From the NCBI RefSeq assembly GCF_030348825.1, contig NZ_JAUCES010000005.1:2666001-2730000 (forward strand): a DNA stretch of 64,000 bases, read 5' to 3'. Shown piece by piece: positions 33,071-41,578 of the stretch (position 1 is the stretch's first letter; every line of letters starts with the position of its first letter). Made by a program: the position numbers and the translations under genes. The DNA is from Fictibacillus sp. b24. Lineage in GTDB: Bacteria > Bacillota > Bacilli > Bacillales > Fictibacillaceae. A model generated the notes under the pieces. It did no database searches and was not told where the DNA came from. It saw nothing but the letters and a program-made list of their open reading frames with translations.

Positions 33071-34006
33071 TTGTCGCAATCAACAACCAAAACACTGCAC
33101 GCTCTGTCTATTGAACTTCGCCAAAGATTTGATGAAGAGATTCGTGATTTCAGTGACGGCTTATGGAAATATTGCCGATATCTCACCGGTTCCCCATGGG
33201 ATGGTGAGGACTTGTTCCAAGAAACAATGCTTAAAGCCCTCGGAGGTTTATATACAAGATGGCAACCTACAAATCTCAAGTCCTATCTTTATCGTACTGC
33301 CACGAATGCATGGATTGATTATTGCAGAAAAGAAAAGCGATCGCTCGGTGTTTTAGGTGAAGAACATGAACCGATTGAAGAATTTTCGGACAGCCTGGAC
33401 TTAGAAGAAGCACTTGAAAAGCTATATGAACTTTTTACACCAAGGCAGACTGCTGTATTTTTATTAATGGAGATCTTTCGCTTTAAAGCTGAAGAAGTGG
33501 CGAGCATTGTTAAGACTACACCTGGCGCTGTTTATGCTACAACTCGAAGAATGAAAACAAAACTTAAAGAAAATAAGCATGATGACATAAAATACAAGCC
33601 TAAAAATGCACCACAAAAATCCAAGGTTATTCAAGCTTACCTGAACGCATTTAACGATGGTGACATAGAAGGAATGCTATCACTCATCAGTGATCATGCA
33701 CATTACGAAGCATCATTAGGATTTTTAGAAGTTAACAAGGACGAGATTCGCGAGGGGTCTCTTGCTTATGGTCTGCCTGGTCATCATGCTATCCAGTCAC
33801 TATTATGGGGGAAACCAGTTATCGTGGTACTTGCGGAATTAGATCAGTGTCCTCAGGTTCATGACATTCAATATCAGGAAGTTGAAAACGGAAAAATCGT
33901 CTACCACAGAAGTTTTTTCTTTAGAAAAGAGTTCATTGTCGCTGCTTCAAAAGAATTAGGGTACGCACCACAGTTAAACAAGCCACCATTGAATTGGACA
34001 GAGTAA
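33071..34006 (+). CDS. ECF sigma factor with C-terminal SnoaL-like domain
   Basis: 311 residues from a TTG at 33071 (GAAGGGAG 8 bases upstream). Sigma region 2 (LWKYCRYLTGSPWDGEDLFQ) and region 4 (ALEKLYELFTPRQTAVFLLM then ASIVKTTPGAVYATTRRMK) lie in the first 170 residues. From about residue 190 a SnoaL/NTF2-like domain follows (KVIQAYLNAFNDGDIEGMLS). This is the ECF41/ECF-SnoaL style, in which the tail regulates the sigma core. No anti-sigma gene lies next to it, consistent with a tail-regulated sigma. Its partner enzyme is unclear. Confidence 0.88.
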   Translation: MSQSTTKTLHALSIELRQRFDEEIRDFSDGLWKYCRYLTGSPWDGEDLFQETMLKALGGLYTRWQPTNLKSYLYRTATNAWIDYCRKEKRSLGVLGEEHEPIEEFSDSLDLEEALEKLYELFTPRQTAVFLLMEIFRFKAEEVASIVKTTPGAVYATTRRMKTKLKENKHDDIKYKPKNAPQKSKVIQAYLNAFNDGDIEGMLSLISDHAHYEASLGFLEVNKDEIREGSLAYGLPGHHAIQSLLWGKPVIVVLAELDQCPQVHDIQYQEVENGKIVYHRSFFFRKEFIVAASKELGYAPQLNKPPLNWTE

Positions 34007-34013
34007 TAGAATA

Positions 34014-34042
34014 ATAAAAAGGAGCTCTAAGCTCCTTTTTAC
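34014..34042. terminator. Intrinsic terminator
   Basis: AAAAAGGAGCT (34016-34026) pairs perfectly with AGCTCCTTTTT across CTA. It sits between the convergent sigma gene and the MFS gene ending at 34052. Confidence 0.85.
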
Positions 34043-34051
34043 TAAGTAACT

Positions 34052-35272
34052 TTACGCGCTATGTTGCATTTTTTCATTTTTCATAAATAACTTCTTATCT
34101 TTAAACGCCAAAACACTAACGATTAAAAGTAATATTCCCGAAAGAAAATATACGCTTCTTACACCCAAGAAATCGGATAGGACTCCCATGAATAAAGAAG
34201 CAAACCCAAATACACCTGTTGAAACAGTGCCTATAGATGTATAAACAGTGGCTAGATGTTCATTTGGGACGCTAGTTTGTATAACTGTTTGTTGAGGAAT
34301 GTTCTTTAATTGTCCAAAAAAGCCGATCAGGGCTGACAACATCAATGCAAATACTGCGTTGCTAGTCATGCTAAAGATCACAGTTAAAATGCAAGCCATA
34401 CTCGCTCCTGCAACTATGAAGACATTTCGATTTTTATCTACGTACTGGGGAAATCTCACACATACTATACTCCCTATAACTAATCCGATAAAAAAAGAAC
34501 CGTTTAGAAATCCCCACCATTGCTCTCCAGCTCTTAATGCTTTATCGACAAAGACGTACATTACCGCTGCAATCCAAACGGCACCTGCGATGGTTTCAAA
34601 AAATTCCATTTGCACTAAAGTTTTTAACACTGGGGTATGCCTAATCGTTCGCCACCCTTGCGTTAATAAATCCCAATTATTTTCTTGTCGTTCCGTCTGG
34701 TGTTTCACCTTTTTAAGGAATATTAAAATACAGCTAGCTATTGCAAATAAAGAAACTACAATCCAGATTAAATGGTTTGGGTTAATTACAAGTAATAGTA
34801 AACTCCCAAAGAACCACGTTCCTATTTGAATGGACTGCGTAATTGTTTCCGCTAATCCATTTGCTTGGATTAAATTCTCTTCCTTTACGTAATATGGAAT
34901 CAATGCTTGCCGAACTGGATTTGCACATCCATCAAGTAGCGCAATTCCTCCAATTATCAAAAAGGTGATGTAATAGTTGGATAGGTTAAGACTTGTTATC
35001 ATAAAAAAACCTAAACTCAATAAGAGAAGAGTCTTTCCAATCTGTGACCATAACAAAATTGCTTTCAAGTTAACTCTTCCAATAATTAAAGGTGTCAGAA
35101 TACTGGAGATAAACATAGCAAATGTAACCGTAAATGGTACGAATGCTGAAACAGCTGCCGACTCGGTTAATGTGTATAAGGCACTGATTAAAGCGACAAT
35201 ATACAAAACATCCCCAATATTTACTAATGACTGACCTAATAAAAGAAAAAGAAAACTACGATTTTTATTCAA
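34052..35272 (-). CDS. MFS transporter (macrolide-efflux-like)
   Basis: 406 residues, TTG start at 35272 with GGGGG 6-7 bases upstream. About 11-12 hydrophobic helices; the N-terminus (FLFLLLGQSLVNIGDVLYIV) and IALLDGCANPVRQALIPYYV resemble Bacillus MFS/macrolide-efflux (MefA-like) proteins. Probably a proton-driven exporter; the substrate is unknown. Single-gene unit. Confidence 0.82.
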   Translation of the reverse strand: MNKNRSFLFLLLGQSLVNIGDVLYIVALISALYTLTESAAVSAFVPFTVTFAMFISSILTPLIIGRVNLKAILLWSQIGKTLLLLSLGFFMITSLNLSNYYITFLIIGGIALLDGCANPVRQALIPYYVKEENLIQANGLAETITQSIQIGTWFFGSLLLLVINPNHLIWIVVSLFAIASCILIFLKKVKHQTERQENNWDLLTQGWRTIRHTPVLKTLVQMEFFETIAGAVWIAAVMYVFVDKALRAGEQWWGFLNGSFFIGLVIGSIVCVRFPQYVDKNRNVFIVAGASMACILTVIFSMTSNAVFALMLSALIGFFGQLKNIPQQTVIQTSVPNEHLATVYTSIGTVSTGVFGFASLFMGVLSDFLGVRSVYFLSGILLLIVSVLAFKDKKLFMKNEKMQHSA

Positions 35273-35438
35273 GTTAATCCCCCGTTTTTATGCTTTATTT
35301 GTTTACTTATAAAAACGGTTTGGTTAAATTGGCTTATTGATCATGAAAATAATGCTCCTTTTTAAAAATGAAAGAGATGAAAAACAGGGGGACATCGTTT
35401 TTCCACTTTCCATTTGTACTTTTACTATTCTTTTTTAT

Positions 35439-35999
35439 TTATAAACCAAACACTTCTTTAATTTGTGCAGCCACTTGCTCTGGACTCAAGCGTGTATTGT
35501 TAACCCGCAGGTAGTTTTTCTTTTGAATCTCCCCTTCATGGGAGTTCAACCGATATTTATCCATAGATGTTTTTAGGTCATTCTCCGACCACACAACATT
35601 CCGTTTCGTTGGTTTGTGTTGTAGTCGATGAGGTGTGATGTTTCTTTCAAGTCTAGTTTCTAGATCCGCCTCTAGTTCTACAAAGTAAACCTCTGCACCT
35701 TCTTTCTCAAACACCTGACACACACCCTCAACAAAATCCCAATCAGCTTGGTAGTTGAATGCCCAAACATAAGTAAAAATCATGCCATATTGGTCACTTT
35801 TGGCAAACGCTTCAAAAATTTCAGAACGAAATAAGTTTACCAACCTTCTGCCTTCTTTTGATCCATAATCGAAAAAAGGAGTCACCAGATCAATGGTCAT
35901 ATGATTGTGAAAGAGTTTTAAATCGGTCAGCTTCTCTAATTCGTGACCCACTGTCATTTTCCCTACTGCTTGTGGTCCGAATAATAATACTAGCTTCAT
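35439..35999 (-). CDS. P-loop kinase-like ATPase
   Basis: 186 residues from the ATG at 35999 (GGGGTGAACCT upstream); the longer frame to 36035 has no RBS. Walker A is GPQAVGKMT at residues 8-16, and the first half (LKLFHNHMTIDLVTPFF) resembles shikimate-kinase/AAA kinase-like single-domain proteins. No further domain. The substrate is unknown. The gene is divergent from the NUDIX gene. Confidence 0.8.
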   Translation of the reverse strand: MKLVLLFGPQAVGKMTVGHELEKLTDLKLFHNHMTIDLVTPFFDYGSKEGRRLVNLFRSEIFEAFAKSDQYGMIFTYVWAFNYQADWDFVEGVCQVFEKEGAEVYFVELEADLETRLERNITPHRLQHKPTKRNVVWSENDLKTSMDKYRLNSHEGEIQKKNYLRVNNTRLSPEQVAAQIKEVFGL

Positions 36000-36085
36000 A
36001 GGTTCACCCCAAAATAATAAAAATCTATATCTCAATATGCTACTATGAAAAAGAAAAATATTCCATAAGAATTGGGGATTTAGAG

Positions 36086-36520
36086 ATGAACCTAGAAAAT
36101 GAGATTCATGTCGTCGTGAAAGGTGTAATCGTATCAGAGGCTAAAATGTTAATTGTAAAACGCTCAGCTGAAGACGAAATCGGGGCAGGAACATGGGAAT
36201 TCCCAGGTGGGAAGATTGAGTTTGAAGAAGCGATTGAAGCTGCACTCATACGTGAAGTAAGTGAAGAAACTGGCCTTTCTGTAACGGTTGATCGTCTATT
36301 GTACGCTACAACCTTTTTTACAAAAGCTACGAGAAAAGTAGTTTTAATGACGTATTTATGTCAGTCCCCTTCATCTGATGTCTTGTTGTCTGAAGAACAT
36401 TCGGATTATATGTGGGCGTCGGAAGAAGACGCTCGAAAAAAGCTTCCTACTGTTATGTTAGGTGAATTAGAAAAAGCACGTTTCCTGAAATTCCTGAAAT
36501 GTTTATCGGTTAAACCATGA
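36086..36520 (+). CDS. NUDIX hydrolase
   Basis: 144 residues. A complete Nudix box is visible: GGKIEFEEAIEAALIREVSE followed by ETGL (G-x5-E-x7-R-E-x2-E-E-x-G pattern) at residues ~38-60. These enzymes hydrolyse nucleoside diphosphates linked to a group X, often oxidised nucleotides. GGGG lies upstream of the ATG. It overlaps the start of the next gene by four bases (ATGA). Confidence 0.88.
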   Translation: MNLENEIHVVVKGVIVSEAKMLIVKRSAEDEIGAGTWEFPGGKIEFEEAIEAALIREVSEETGLSVTVDRLLYATTFFTKATRKVVLMTYLCQSPSSDVLLSEEHSDYMWASEEDARKKLPTVMLGELEKARFLKFLKCLSVKP

Positions 36521-36828
36521 AAAAAAGGACTGAATTAAAAATTTCGCTAGCGCTCGTAATCATTTTTATCGTATTACACCTTTCCCCTCAACTTGCTTTA
36601 CGTACTCACGTATTTGTTATGGGATACCCAATTAAAGCCATTGTTACTGAAATACAAGAAGATAAACTGGTAAATGGGAGTGATCGGCAAGAATTTGAGC
36701 GAGTCAACAAGAAGGTTTATCTCTTAACTGATCCTCCTATTGAAAAAGCCACACAAGGTGAACTCAGAAGATATACGGTAAAGAAAGTATGGTTGCTTTA
36801 TTTTGCTGAGTTTCTGGGTGAAGGATAA
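36517..36828 (+). CDS. Membrane-anchored hypothetical protein
   Basis: 103 residues. One hydrophobic helix at about 8-26 and a mixed soluble domain. Its ATG overlaps the NUDIX stop codon (ATGA), so it is translationally coupled. Not recognised. Followed by a strong terminator. Confidence 0.75.
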   Translation: MKKRTELKISLALVIIFIVLHLSPQLALRTHVFVMGYPIKAIVTEIQEDKLVNGSDRQEFERVNKKVYLLTDPPIEKATQGELRRYTVKKVWLLYFAEFLGEG

Positions 36829-36833
36829 TATGC

Positions 36834-36864
36834 AAAAAGTTGGTCCCTTTAGAGACCAACTTTC
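36834..36864 (+). terminator. Intrinsic terminator
   Basis: AAAGTTGGTC (36836-36845) pairs with GACCAACTTT (36854-36863). It can serve both converging units. Confidence 0.82.
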
Positions 36865-36868
36865 ACTA

Positions 36869-37123
36869 TTATATTTGCGACTCAAGTAATTCGGCTAGAT
36901 AGATTGAACCAAAAAATGCTGCTATGATCATTGAAACACCCAGCCAGATTGGCACAGTTTTCTTATCAAGACCTATTTTATATATTCCCCAGAGCAGAAT
37001 ACCTACTGTAACACCTGATAATAAAGCATATTGCCACACTTCCCAGGTATTTGGAATAAAAAATTTCATAATAGGACCAACAAGCATTATTAAAGCAAAG
37101 GTAATAGGGAAACGCAAAGTCAT
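36869..37123 (-). CDS. Small membrane protein
   Basis: 84 residues with three hydrophobic helices (about 6-23, 30-49 and 58-80). ATG overlaps the stop of the upstream membrane gene by 4 bases, so the pair is translationally coupled. No family recognised. Confidence 0.75.
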   Translation of the reverse strand: MTLRFPITFALIMLVGPIMKFFIPNTWEVWQYALLSGVTVGILLWGIYKIGLDKKTVPIWLGVSMIIAAFFGSIYLAELLESQI

Positions 37124-37443
37124 CGGTTAACGGCCTCCTTTTCACGCCCTTCTTTTAAAAGAAAAACAAACGTGTTTAAGGCAGATAACCCTACAATAGC
37201 CATCCACATATAAAATGAAACCTCGTCACCACCTAGGCCATAATCATCTACGATGTAACCTGAAGCGGTCAATGTAATCGTTGAAATGAGCAAACAAATA
37301 AATGTAATGCTGTAGAAACTGAATTGATTAAGAAGCTTATTCTTTCTCTGAATACTTACTGCTCCTAATACCAAGAAAAGAATAATAATAAATGCGATAA
37401 AAATCGGACGTAAGTAAATAAATTCTGGAAATGAATCATTCAT
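37120..37443 (-). CDS. Small membrane protein, three helices
   Basis: 107 residues from the ATG at 37443, chosen for GGGGGATACACC upstream; the frame to 37518 has no RBS and overlaps the GNAT fusion gene. Helices at about 10-30, 40-62 and 75-97. Coupled with the gene at 36869. Function unknown. Confidence 0.75.
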   Translation of the reverse strand: MNDSFPEFIYLRPIFIAFIIILFLVLGAVSIQRKNKLLNQFSFYSITFICLLISTITLTASGYIVDDYGLGGDEVSFYMWMAIVGLSALNTFVFLLKEGREKEAVNR

Positions 37444-37456
37444 GGTGTATCCCCCG

Positions 37457-38386
37457 TTATCTAATTTTGCTGTTTTCGTTATATAATTTGAGAAGTTCCT
37501 CAACGGGGATATTATCAATTTTCATACCTGTTATGTCACTTTTCTCAATCTCAACATTTCTGAGGTCACAGTTTGTTAGCTTTGAACCGTGCAGATCACA
37601 TCGCTCAAAAGTTACAGGTGTATTTTGGTCGCCAAGGTTCGTATCTGTAAAACGCACACCACCTAAAGTGACGTAAATCATTTCACTACCAGATAGATTT
37701 AAATCAGCAAAGAGCGTATTTCGGTAATTGATGTTTTGAAATTTAGAATGACTAAGATTGCAGTTACTTATATGGAAGTGGCTTGCGTTGCTATTACTCA
37801 CAGAACTGCCTTCTAAGGTAACTTGGTAATATTTTGATTGACTTAAGTTGCTATTTTCATACTTCATGATAGATAGATCTTTGTTTTTTACTAAACGATC
37901 CTGTTCACCAGAAGCTTCCAGTTGTTTAACATAACAAAACTCATCTTCACCTTCGAAACTAGTGACATAGCCCATCTTTTTATAAAAGTGATGATTGTTC
38001 AGTTGCCTGCTCGATGTTTCCAGATCCCAAGCTCTCATATGAGGAAACTCTTTTTCAATTAAGGTGATAACCGCTGACCCAATCCCCTTCCCTTGAAATG
38101 CTGGATCGACAAATATCCGATCAATTCTGCCGTATGATTTTCCTGAAACAGTTGCAATCAGTCCACCTACCAATAACCCTCCGTACAGAACTTTGAAGTA
38201 TTCCAATTCTCTAATCATGTACTTTGTCATTTCTATGGAAGAGTATCCCGGTGGTTGAATATTGTAGTCGGTGATATTTTGATCCTGTAGCCATTTTTCC
38301 GCTTCCTGATCAAACGTTTTTTTCATAATCGCTGTTAATTCATCAGCATCGTTAAGTATTGCTTTTTCTAGTGTGACTTGCTTCAT
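37457..38386 (-). CDS. GNAT acetyltransferase fused to pentapeptide repeats
   Basis: 309 residues from the ATG at 38386 (AGGAGAG upstream). The N-terminal GNAT domain (about 1-155) carries the acetyl-CoA loop IFVDPAFQGKGIGSAVITLI and LETSSRQLNNHHFYKKMGY. From about 185 to 295 the sequence is a series of pentapeptide-like steps with Leu/Phe every fifth residue (NLSQS, SNCNLSHSKFQNINYRN, FADLNLSGSEM, CDLHGSKLTNCDLRN). This predicts a right-handed beta-helix. Such fusions are uncommon. Acetyltransferase substrate unknown. Confidence 0.85.
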   Translation of the reverse strand: MKQVTLEKAILNDADELTAIMKKTFDQEAEKWLQDQNITDYNIQPPGYSSIEMTKYMIRELEYFKVLYGGLLVGGLIATVSGKSYGRIDRIFVDPAFQGKGIGSAVITLIEKEFPHMRAWDLETSSRQLNNHHFYKKMGYVTSFEGEDEFCYVKQLEASGEQDRLVKNKDLSIMKYENSNLSQSKYYQVTLEGSSVSNSNASHFHISNCNLSHSKFQNINYRNTLFADLNLSGSEMIYVTLGGVRFTDTNLGDQNTPVTFERCDLHGSKLTNCDLRNVEIEKSDITGMKIDNIPVEELLKLYNENSKIR

Positions 38387-38420
38387 GTAAGCGCTCTCCT
38401 TTTTATGTATAAAACATTCA

Positions 38421-38624
38421 CTATTTTTTAAACGACAGTCCCTTTTCTTTGAGTGCATCTAGTAGCTGCCCCATTGCTTTTGGACCCATTCCATGTAGTT
38501 TCATAAGTTCTGTTTCAGTCCAACTAGTAAGCTGTTCAATTGTCGAGATGCCTGCAGATGCAAGGGCCCGTTGAGCGGGTTTTGCCAGTTTATTCGGAAG
38601 GTTTGTATTTTGGTAATTGGGCAT
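38421..38624 (-). CDS. Helix-hairpin-helix protein, RpoA C-terminal-domain-like
   Basis: 67 residues. RBS AAGAGGTGAGGGC before the ATG. The sequence PAQRALASAGISTIEQLTSW followed by LHGMGPKAMGQLLDALKEKG is the pattern of the RNA polymerase alpha C-terminal domain and related stand-alone HhH DNA-binding proteins. It lies between two GNAT genes on the same strand, 34 bases upstream of the GNAT-pentapeptide gene. It could bind DNA near those promoters, but that is inference. Confidence 0.82.
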   Translation of the reverse strand: MPNYQNTNLPNKLAKPAQRALASAGISTIEQLTSWTETELMKLHGMGPKAMGQLLDALKEKGLSFKK

Positions 38625-38636
38625 GCCCTCACCTCT

Positions 38637-39155
38637 TTAGCCATTTAGTTGTTTCGTATAATATAGATTCAAGTCATCATCAACAAACACATGAGTACCA
38701 GGCTGGACTTGCTCATAATTGTATTGAAGGCCATGACCATCAGGGATATAACCTTTCTTACAATACAAACGCTGCGCAGTCCCGTAATCACTAAACAATC
38801 CGACTCCAATTCCAACAGTATCATGTGTTTCAGAAATAGCTGCTTCTAGCTCATCTATTATTCGTCCTGCAATACCTTTGTTTCTGAAAGCGGAAAAAAC
38901 ATTCAAGTCATTGATCTCTGGTATGTCATTTTTCTTAAAGTAAGGGTAATCAGACACTTTTTTCAAATGAGAGCATCCTGCTAAAATACCGTCATAATAA
39001 GCTAAAATGGTAATTCGCTCTCCACTGATATTTTCTTCATAACATTTCTCGAAATAACCTTTATCTCTAATAATCCCATGCATTGCAAAGACATTCTTAA
39101 CTTCACTTATTAAAGATTCGTCATTTAAAAGTTGTAATTTAATTTTATCGTACAT
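38637..39155 (-). CDS. GNAT family N-acetyltransferase
   Basis: 172 residues from the ATG at 39155 (GGGGTGGAGAGA upstream). Motif A: LNVFSAFRNKGIAGRIIDEL, the acetyl-CoA binding segment; then VGIGVGLFSDYGTAQRLYCK with the usual GNAT Tyr near the end. Substrate unknown. First gene of a probable minus-strand operon running to 36869. Confidence 0.85.
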   Translation of the reverse strand: MYDKIKLQLLNDESLISEVKNVFAMHGIIRDKGYFEKCYEENISGERITILAYYDGILAGCSHLKKVSDYPYFKKNDIPEINDLNVFSAFRNKGIAGRIIDELEAAISETHDTVGIGVGLFSDYGTAQRLYCKKGYIPDGHGLQYNYEQVQPGTHVFVDDDLNLYYTKQLNG

Positions 39156-39263
39156 TCTCTCCACCCCAAACTAACAAATGCTTCTGAACATGTTTTAATT
39201 ATCTACAAAAACCACATCGAAAAATAATTTCACGTTATTGGTATATGAACGATTTCAAATCCA

Positions 39264-39518
39264 TTACGACTGCGCGGGCTGCAAATACTTCGTAAAATAC
39301 GCCCCTAACAGCAACAACCCTACTGTACTCCCCCAGCTCCAAATGCCAAGGAAATCAAACCAGTATGCGAGGAGATTCATTACAGCGACCAAAAAGAAAC
39401 AGATCGATGTTAAAGCTGTCTTCAAACCGGTAATACCCTGTGCCTTACGCTGCCGAACTACATATATAATGGAGAAGATCAGGGATACCAGGACAAGAAT
39501 AGATAAGATGGATTCCAT
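39264..39518 (-). CDS. Small membrane protein, three helices
   Basis: 84 residues. GGGAGGGAAG precedes the ATG. Hydrophobic helices at about 3-21, 32-52 and 58-76. Not recognised. Single gene near the start of the ctaB region. Confidence 0.7.
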   Translation of the reverse strand: MESILSILVLVSLIFSIIYVVRQRKAQGITGLKTALTSICFFLVAVMNLLAYWFDFLGIWSWGSTVGLLLLGAYFTKYLQPAQS

Positions 39519-39872
39519 GTGTACTTCCCTCCCATTTACTATCTACTTAATAATACGACATAGATAAACGAAATGTTTCAAAATTTTCCAAATGACAACT
39601 TTAGCCTCATATTTTCTTTTTATACCGATCGATTGAGCGCGCGATTCTACAATTCTTATTGCAACAACACTTCACCATTTTAAACCGTTAGACCTCAAGC
39701 CTCGTAAGCGTTTGTATCACATTTCCATCACACAAACCTCACAAAACGTTCACAAAACCCTTTTGTAATGTGTCCTCAGGTGTTCTATTATTTGTACTGG
39801 GAAAAGATTTAGTGCTTTAATAGAGGTGGATTTAAGGTTACACTATATGGATAATATAGAGAGAGAAATATT
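39519..39872 (+). promoter_or_regulatory. Upstream region of ctaB
   Basis: 354 bases without a gene. A candidate promoter is TTGTAC (about 39794) and TTTAAT with 18-bp spacing. A GTTTTGTGAACG match on the minus strand (39740-39760 region) resembles ResD-type sites that control heme A/O genes in B. subtilis; this assignment is weak. Confidence 0.4.
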
Positions 39873-40808
39873 GTGAAGATGGTGTCTTATAGTATGGAGA
39901 GAAGTGTTAGTATAGAAAAACAAAAACGGTCAGAGGTCCTGTCACAAACGGTGAAAACAGGGATCATCAAATCGAACCTTGTTCCCATGTTTGCAGGACT
40001 TACGCTGGCTTTATATACGTACGATATTGATCCAGGCACGAAGATTCTAGATGTCTTATTTGTCTTGATCGGTACGATTTTAGTCATTGGTGCTGCTGGT
40101 ACGTTTAACAACGTTTACGACCGGGACATCGATGCAATAATGGAACGAACAAAAGGAAGACCTACTGTTACGGGCGAGATCAACATAAAGTCTGCCATAA
40201 CTTTAGGAGCTGTGATGGCTGTACTTGGAATTGTAGCGCTCGCATTCACAACACCACTTGCTGCAGTGCTAGGTTTTCTTGGTCTATTCTTTTACGTGGT
40301 TCCTTATACGATGTGGACGAAGCGCAGAACAATCTACAACACAGAAGTCGGCAGTATTTCTGGAGCGATGCCTCCCCTGATTGGGTGGGCGGCAATGACC
40401 GGAACTCTTGCACACCCTGCGATTGCGGCGTTATTCATCATACAGGTGATTTGGCAGATGCCTCACTTTTATGCGATTGCGATCCGCCGTCACGATGAAT
40501 ATAAAGCTGCTCGTATTCCGATGCTGCCTGTTGTAAAAGGTGTAAAAAGAACGTACACGCAAACGAACATTTACCTAGTGCTTCTAAGCTTAACCAGCTT
40601 TCTGTTTCTGCCATTAAGCTTAGGCTTAACGCTAGTAGCACTGCTCATGAACGTTGGATGGCTTGTATTAAGCATCTACGGATACAAGAAAAACAAAGAT
40701 TCAGAGAAGTGGGCGAAGCTGCTTTTCATCTATTCTCTGATTCACATGACGATCCTGTTTTCAACCGTTATCGTGTATTCGCTTGTTGGAATTTTCATAT
40801 TGAAATAA
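39873..40808 (+). CDS. ctaB: Protoheme IX farnesyltransferase (heme O synthase)
   Basis: 311 residues, GTG start with GAGAGAGA upstream. Adds a farnesyl group to heme B to make heme O for cytochrome oxidases. Visible: the prenyltransferase motif NNVYDRDIDAIMERTKGRP around residue 79-97, YKAARIPMLPV, and about eight hydrophobic helices. No cta oxidase genes lie beside it here, unlike the usual cta cluster, so it could be a second copy of the CtaO type; a genome-wide check would settle this. Confidence 0.9.
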   Translation: MKMVSYSMERSVSIEKQKRSEVLSQTVKTGIIKSNLVPMFAGLTLALYTYDIDPGTKILDVLFVLIGTILVIGAAGTFNNVYDRDIDAIMERTKGRPTVTGEINIKSAITLGAVMAVLGIVALAFTTPLAAVLGFLGLFFYVVPYTMWTKRRTIYNTEVGSISGAMPPLIGWAAMTGTLAHPAIAALFIIQVIWQMPHFYAIAIRRHDEYKAARIPMLPVVKGVKRTYTQTNIYLVLLSLTSFLFLPLSLGLTLVALLMNVGWLVLSIYGYKKNKDSEKWAKLLFIYSLIHMTILFSTVIVYSLVGIFILK

Positions 40809-40847
40809 AAAATGCTCCAGAGTTTTATTACTCTGGGCATTTTTTTA
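40805..40847 (+). terminator. Intrinsic terminator of ctaB
   Basis: AAAAATGCTCCAGAG pairs with CTCTGGGCATTTTTTT around an A/T loop; the T run is in the plus direction and the stem also caps the haemoglobin gene. Confidence 0.88.
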
Positions 40848-40851
40848 GTTC

Positions 40852-41214
40852 CTATTTATAGAGAATGTCATCTTTTAAAGTTGCGACTTTCGTTAGAGCT
40901 TTTTGGATATCATCTTCTGGTACTCCAAAGTGAGCAAGTGCGTCATGCAAATGTGTAGCAATGCTGTTGAAATGCTCGGGTTGCAGATTTAAGCCTTCAT
41001 GCGCTTTTTCCATAGATTTACCACTATATTGCTTAGGACCGCCTAAAGCAAAACTGATGAATTTAGCTTGGTGGTTTTTTTGTTTTTCCATATCGGTATT
41101 TTCAAAGAAATGATTAACAGATTCATCTTTTAGAACGAGCTCATCATAAAAATAATCTACTACCTTCGTGACGGCTTCCTCGCCGCCAACTTTTTCGTAA
41201 AGTGTTTGTTCCAT
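40852..41214 (-). CDS. Truncated haemoglobin (group I, TrHbN-like)
   Basis: 120 residues from the ATG at 41214 (AAAGGAG upstream). Typical short globin: Tyr at B10 (about 23) in YFYDELV, KNHQAKFISFALGG, and the proximal His at about 72 in EKAHEGLNLQPEHF. Group I truncated haemoglobins bind O2 and often detoxify NO, which fits the NO synthase gene 3.7 kb away. Cytoplasmic. Single-gene unit. Confidence 0.9.
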   Translation of the reverse strand: MEQTLYEKVGGEEAVTKVVDYFYDELVLKDESVNHFFENTDMEKQKNHQAKFISFALGGPKQYSGKSMEKAHEGLNLQPEHFNSIATHLHDALAHFGVPEDDIQKALTKVATLKDDILYK

Positions 41215-41578
41215 GATTATATCTCCTTTACCTGATTGTTTGGTTTTCTTCTTCAATCATAACTCATTTATCAAATTATGAATCCTTCAAAAGTTGTTAA
41301 TTTCAAACTTTTGGTGATACTACCCGATTCATTGCCTCTAAACTCGTGGACTCCTCTCTTTGAAAGGGCTCCAAAGTGTCCTTTTACTATCAAACACGAG
41401 CTGCAAACAGCTTTGAAAATAAGCAGACCATTTTTGGTAGCAAAACTGCTCCTTTCCATAATACAATCAGTACTAAGAACCTGTAAGAAAGCCCTAAAAG
41501 CGAATCTATTTCATGTTCGACAGAGCAGAACGAACCAAATCCCGCTGAAGCAAGTTCAGCGGGATTTTCTAATACGGA
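41215..41578. other. Intergenic stretch without a recognised gene
   Basis: 364 bases. A plus-strand frame (41278-41598) has no RBS and an unprotein-like composition. Apart from the terminator at 41537-41570, nothing clear is seen. Confidence 0.5.
41537..41570 (-). terminator. Intrinsic terminator of the exported nucleosidase gene
   Basis: AAATCCCGCTGAA (41537-41549) pairs perfectly with TTCAGCGGGATTT (41555-41567). Confidence 0.88.
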
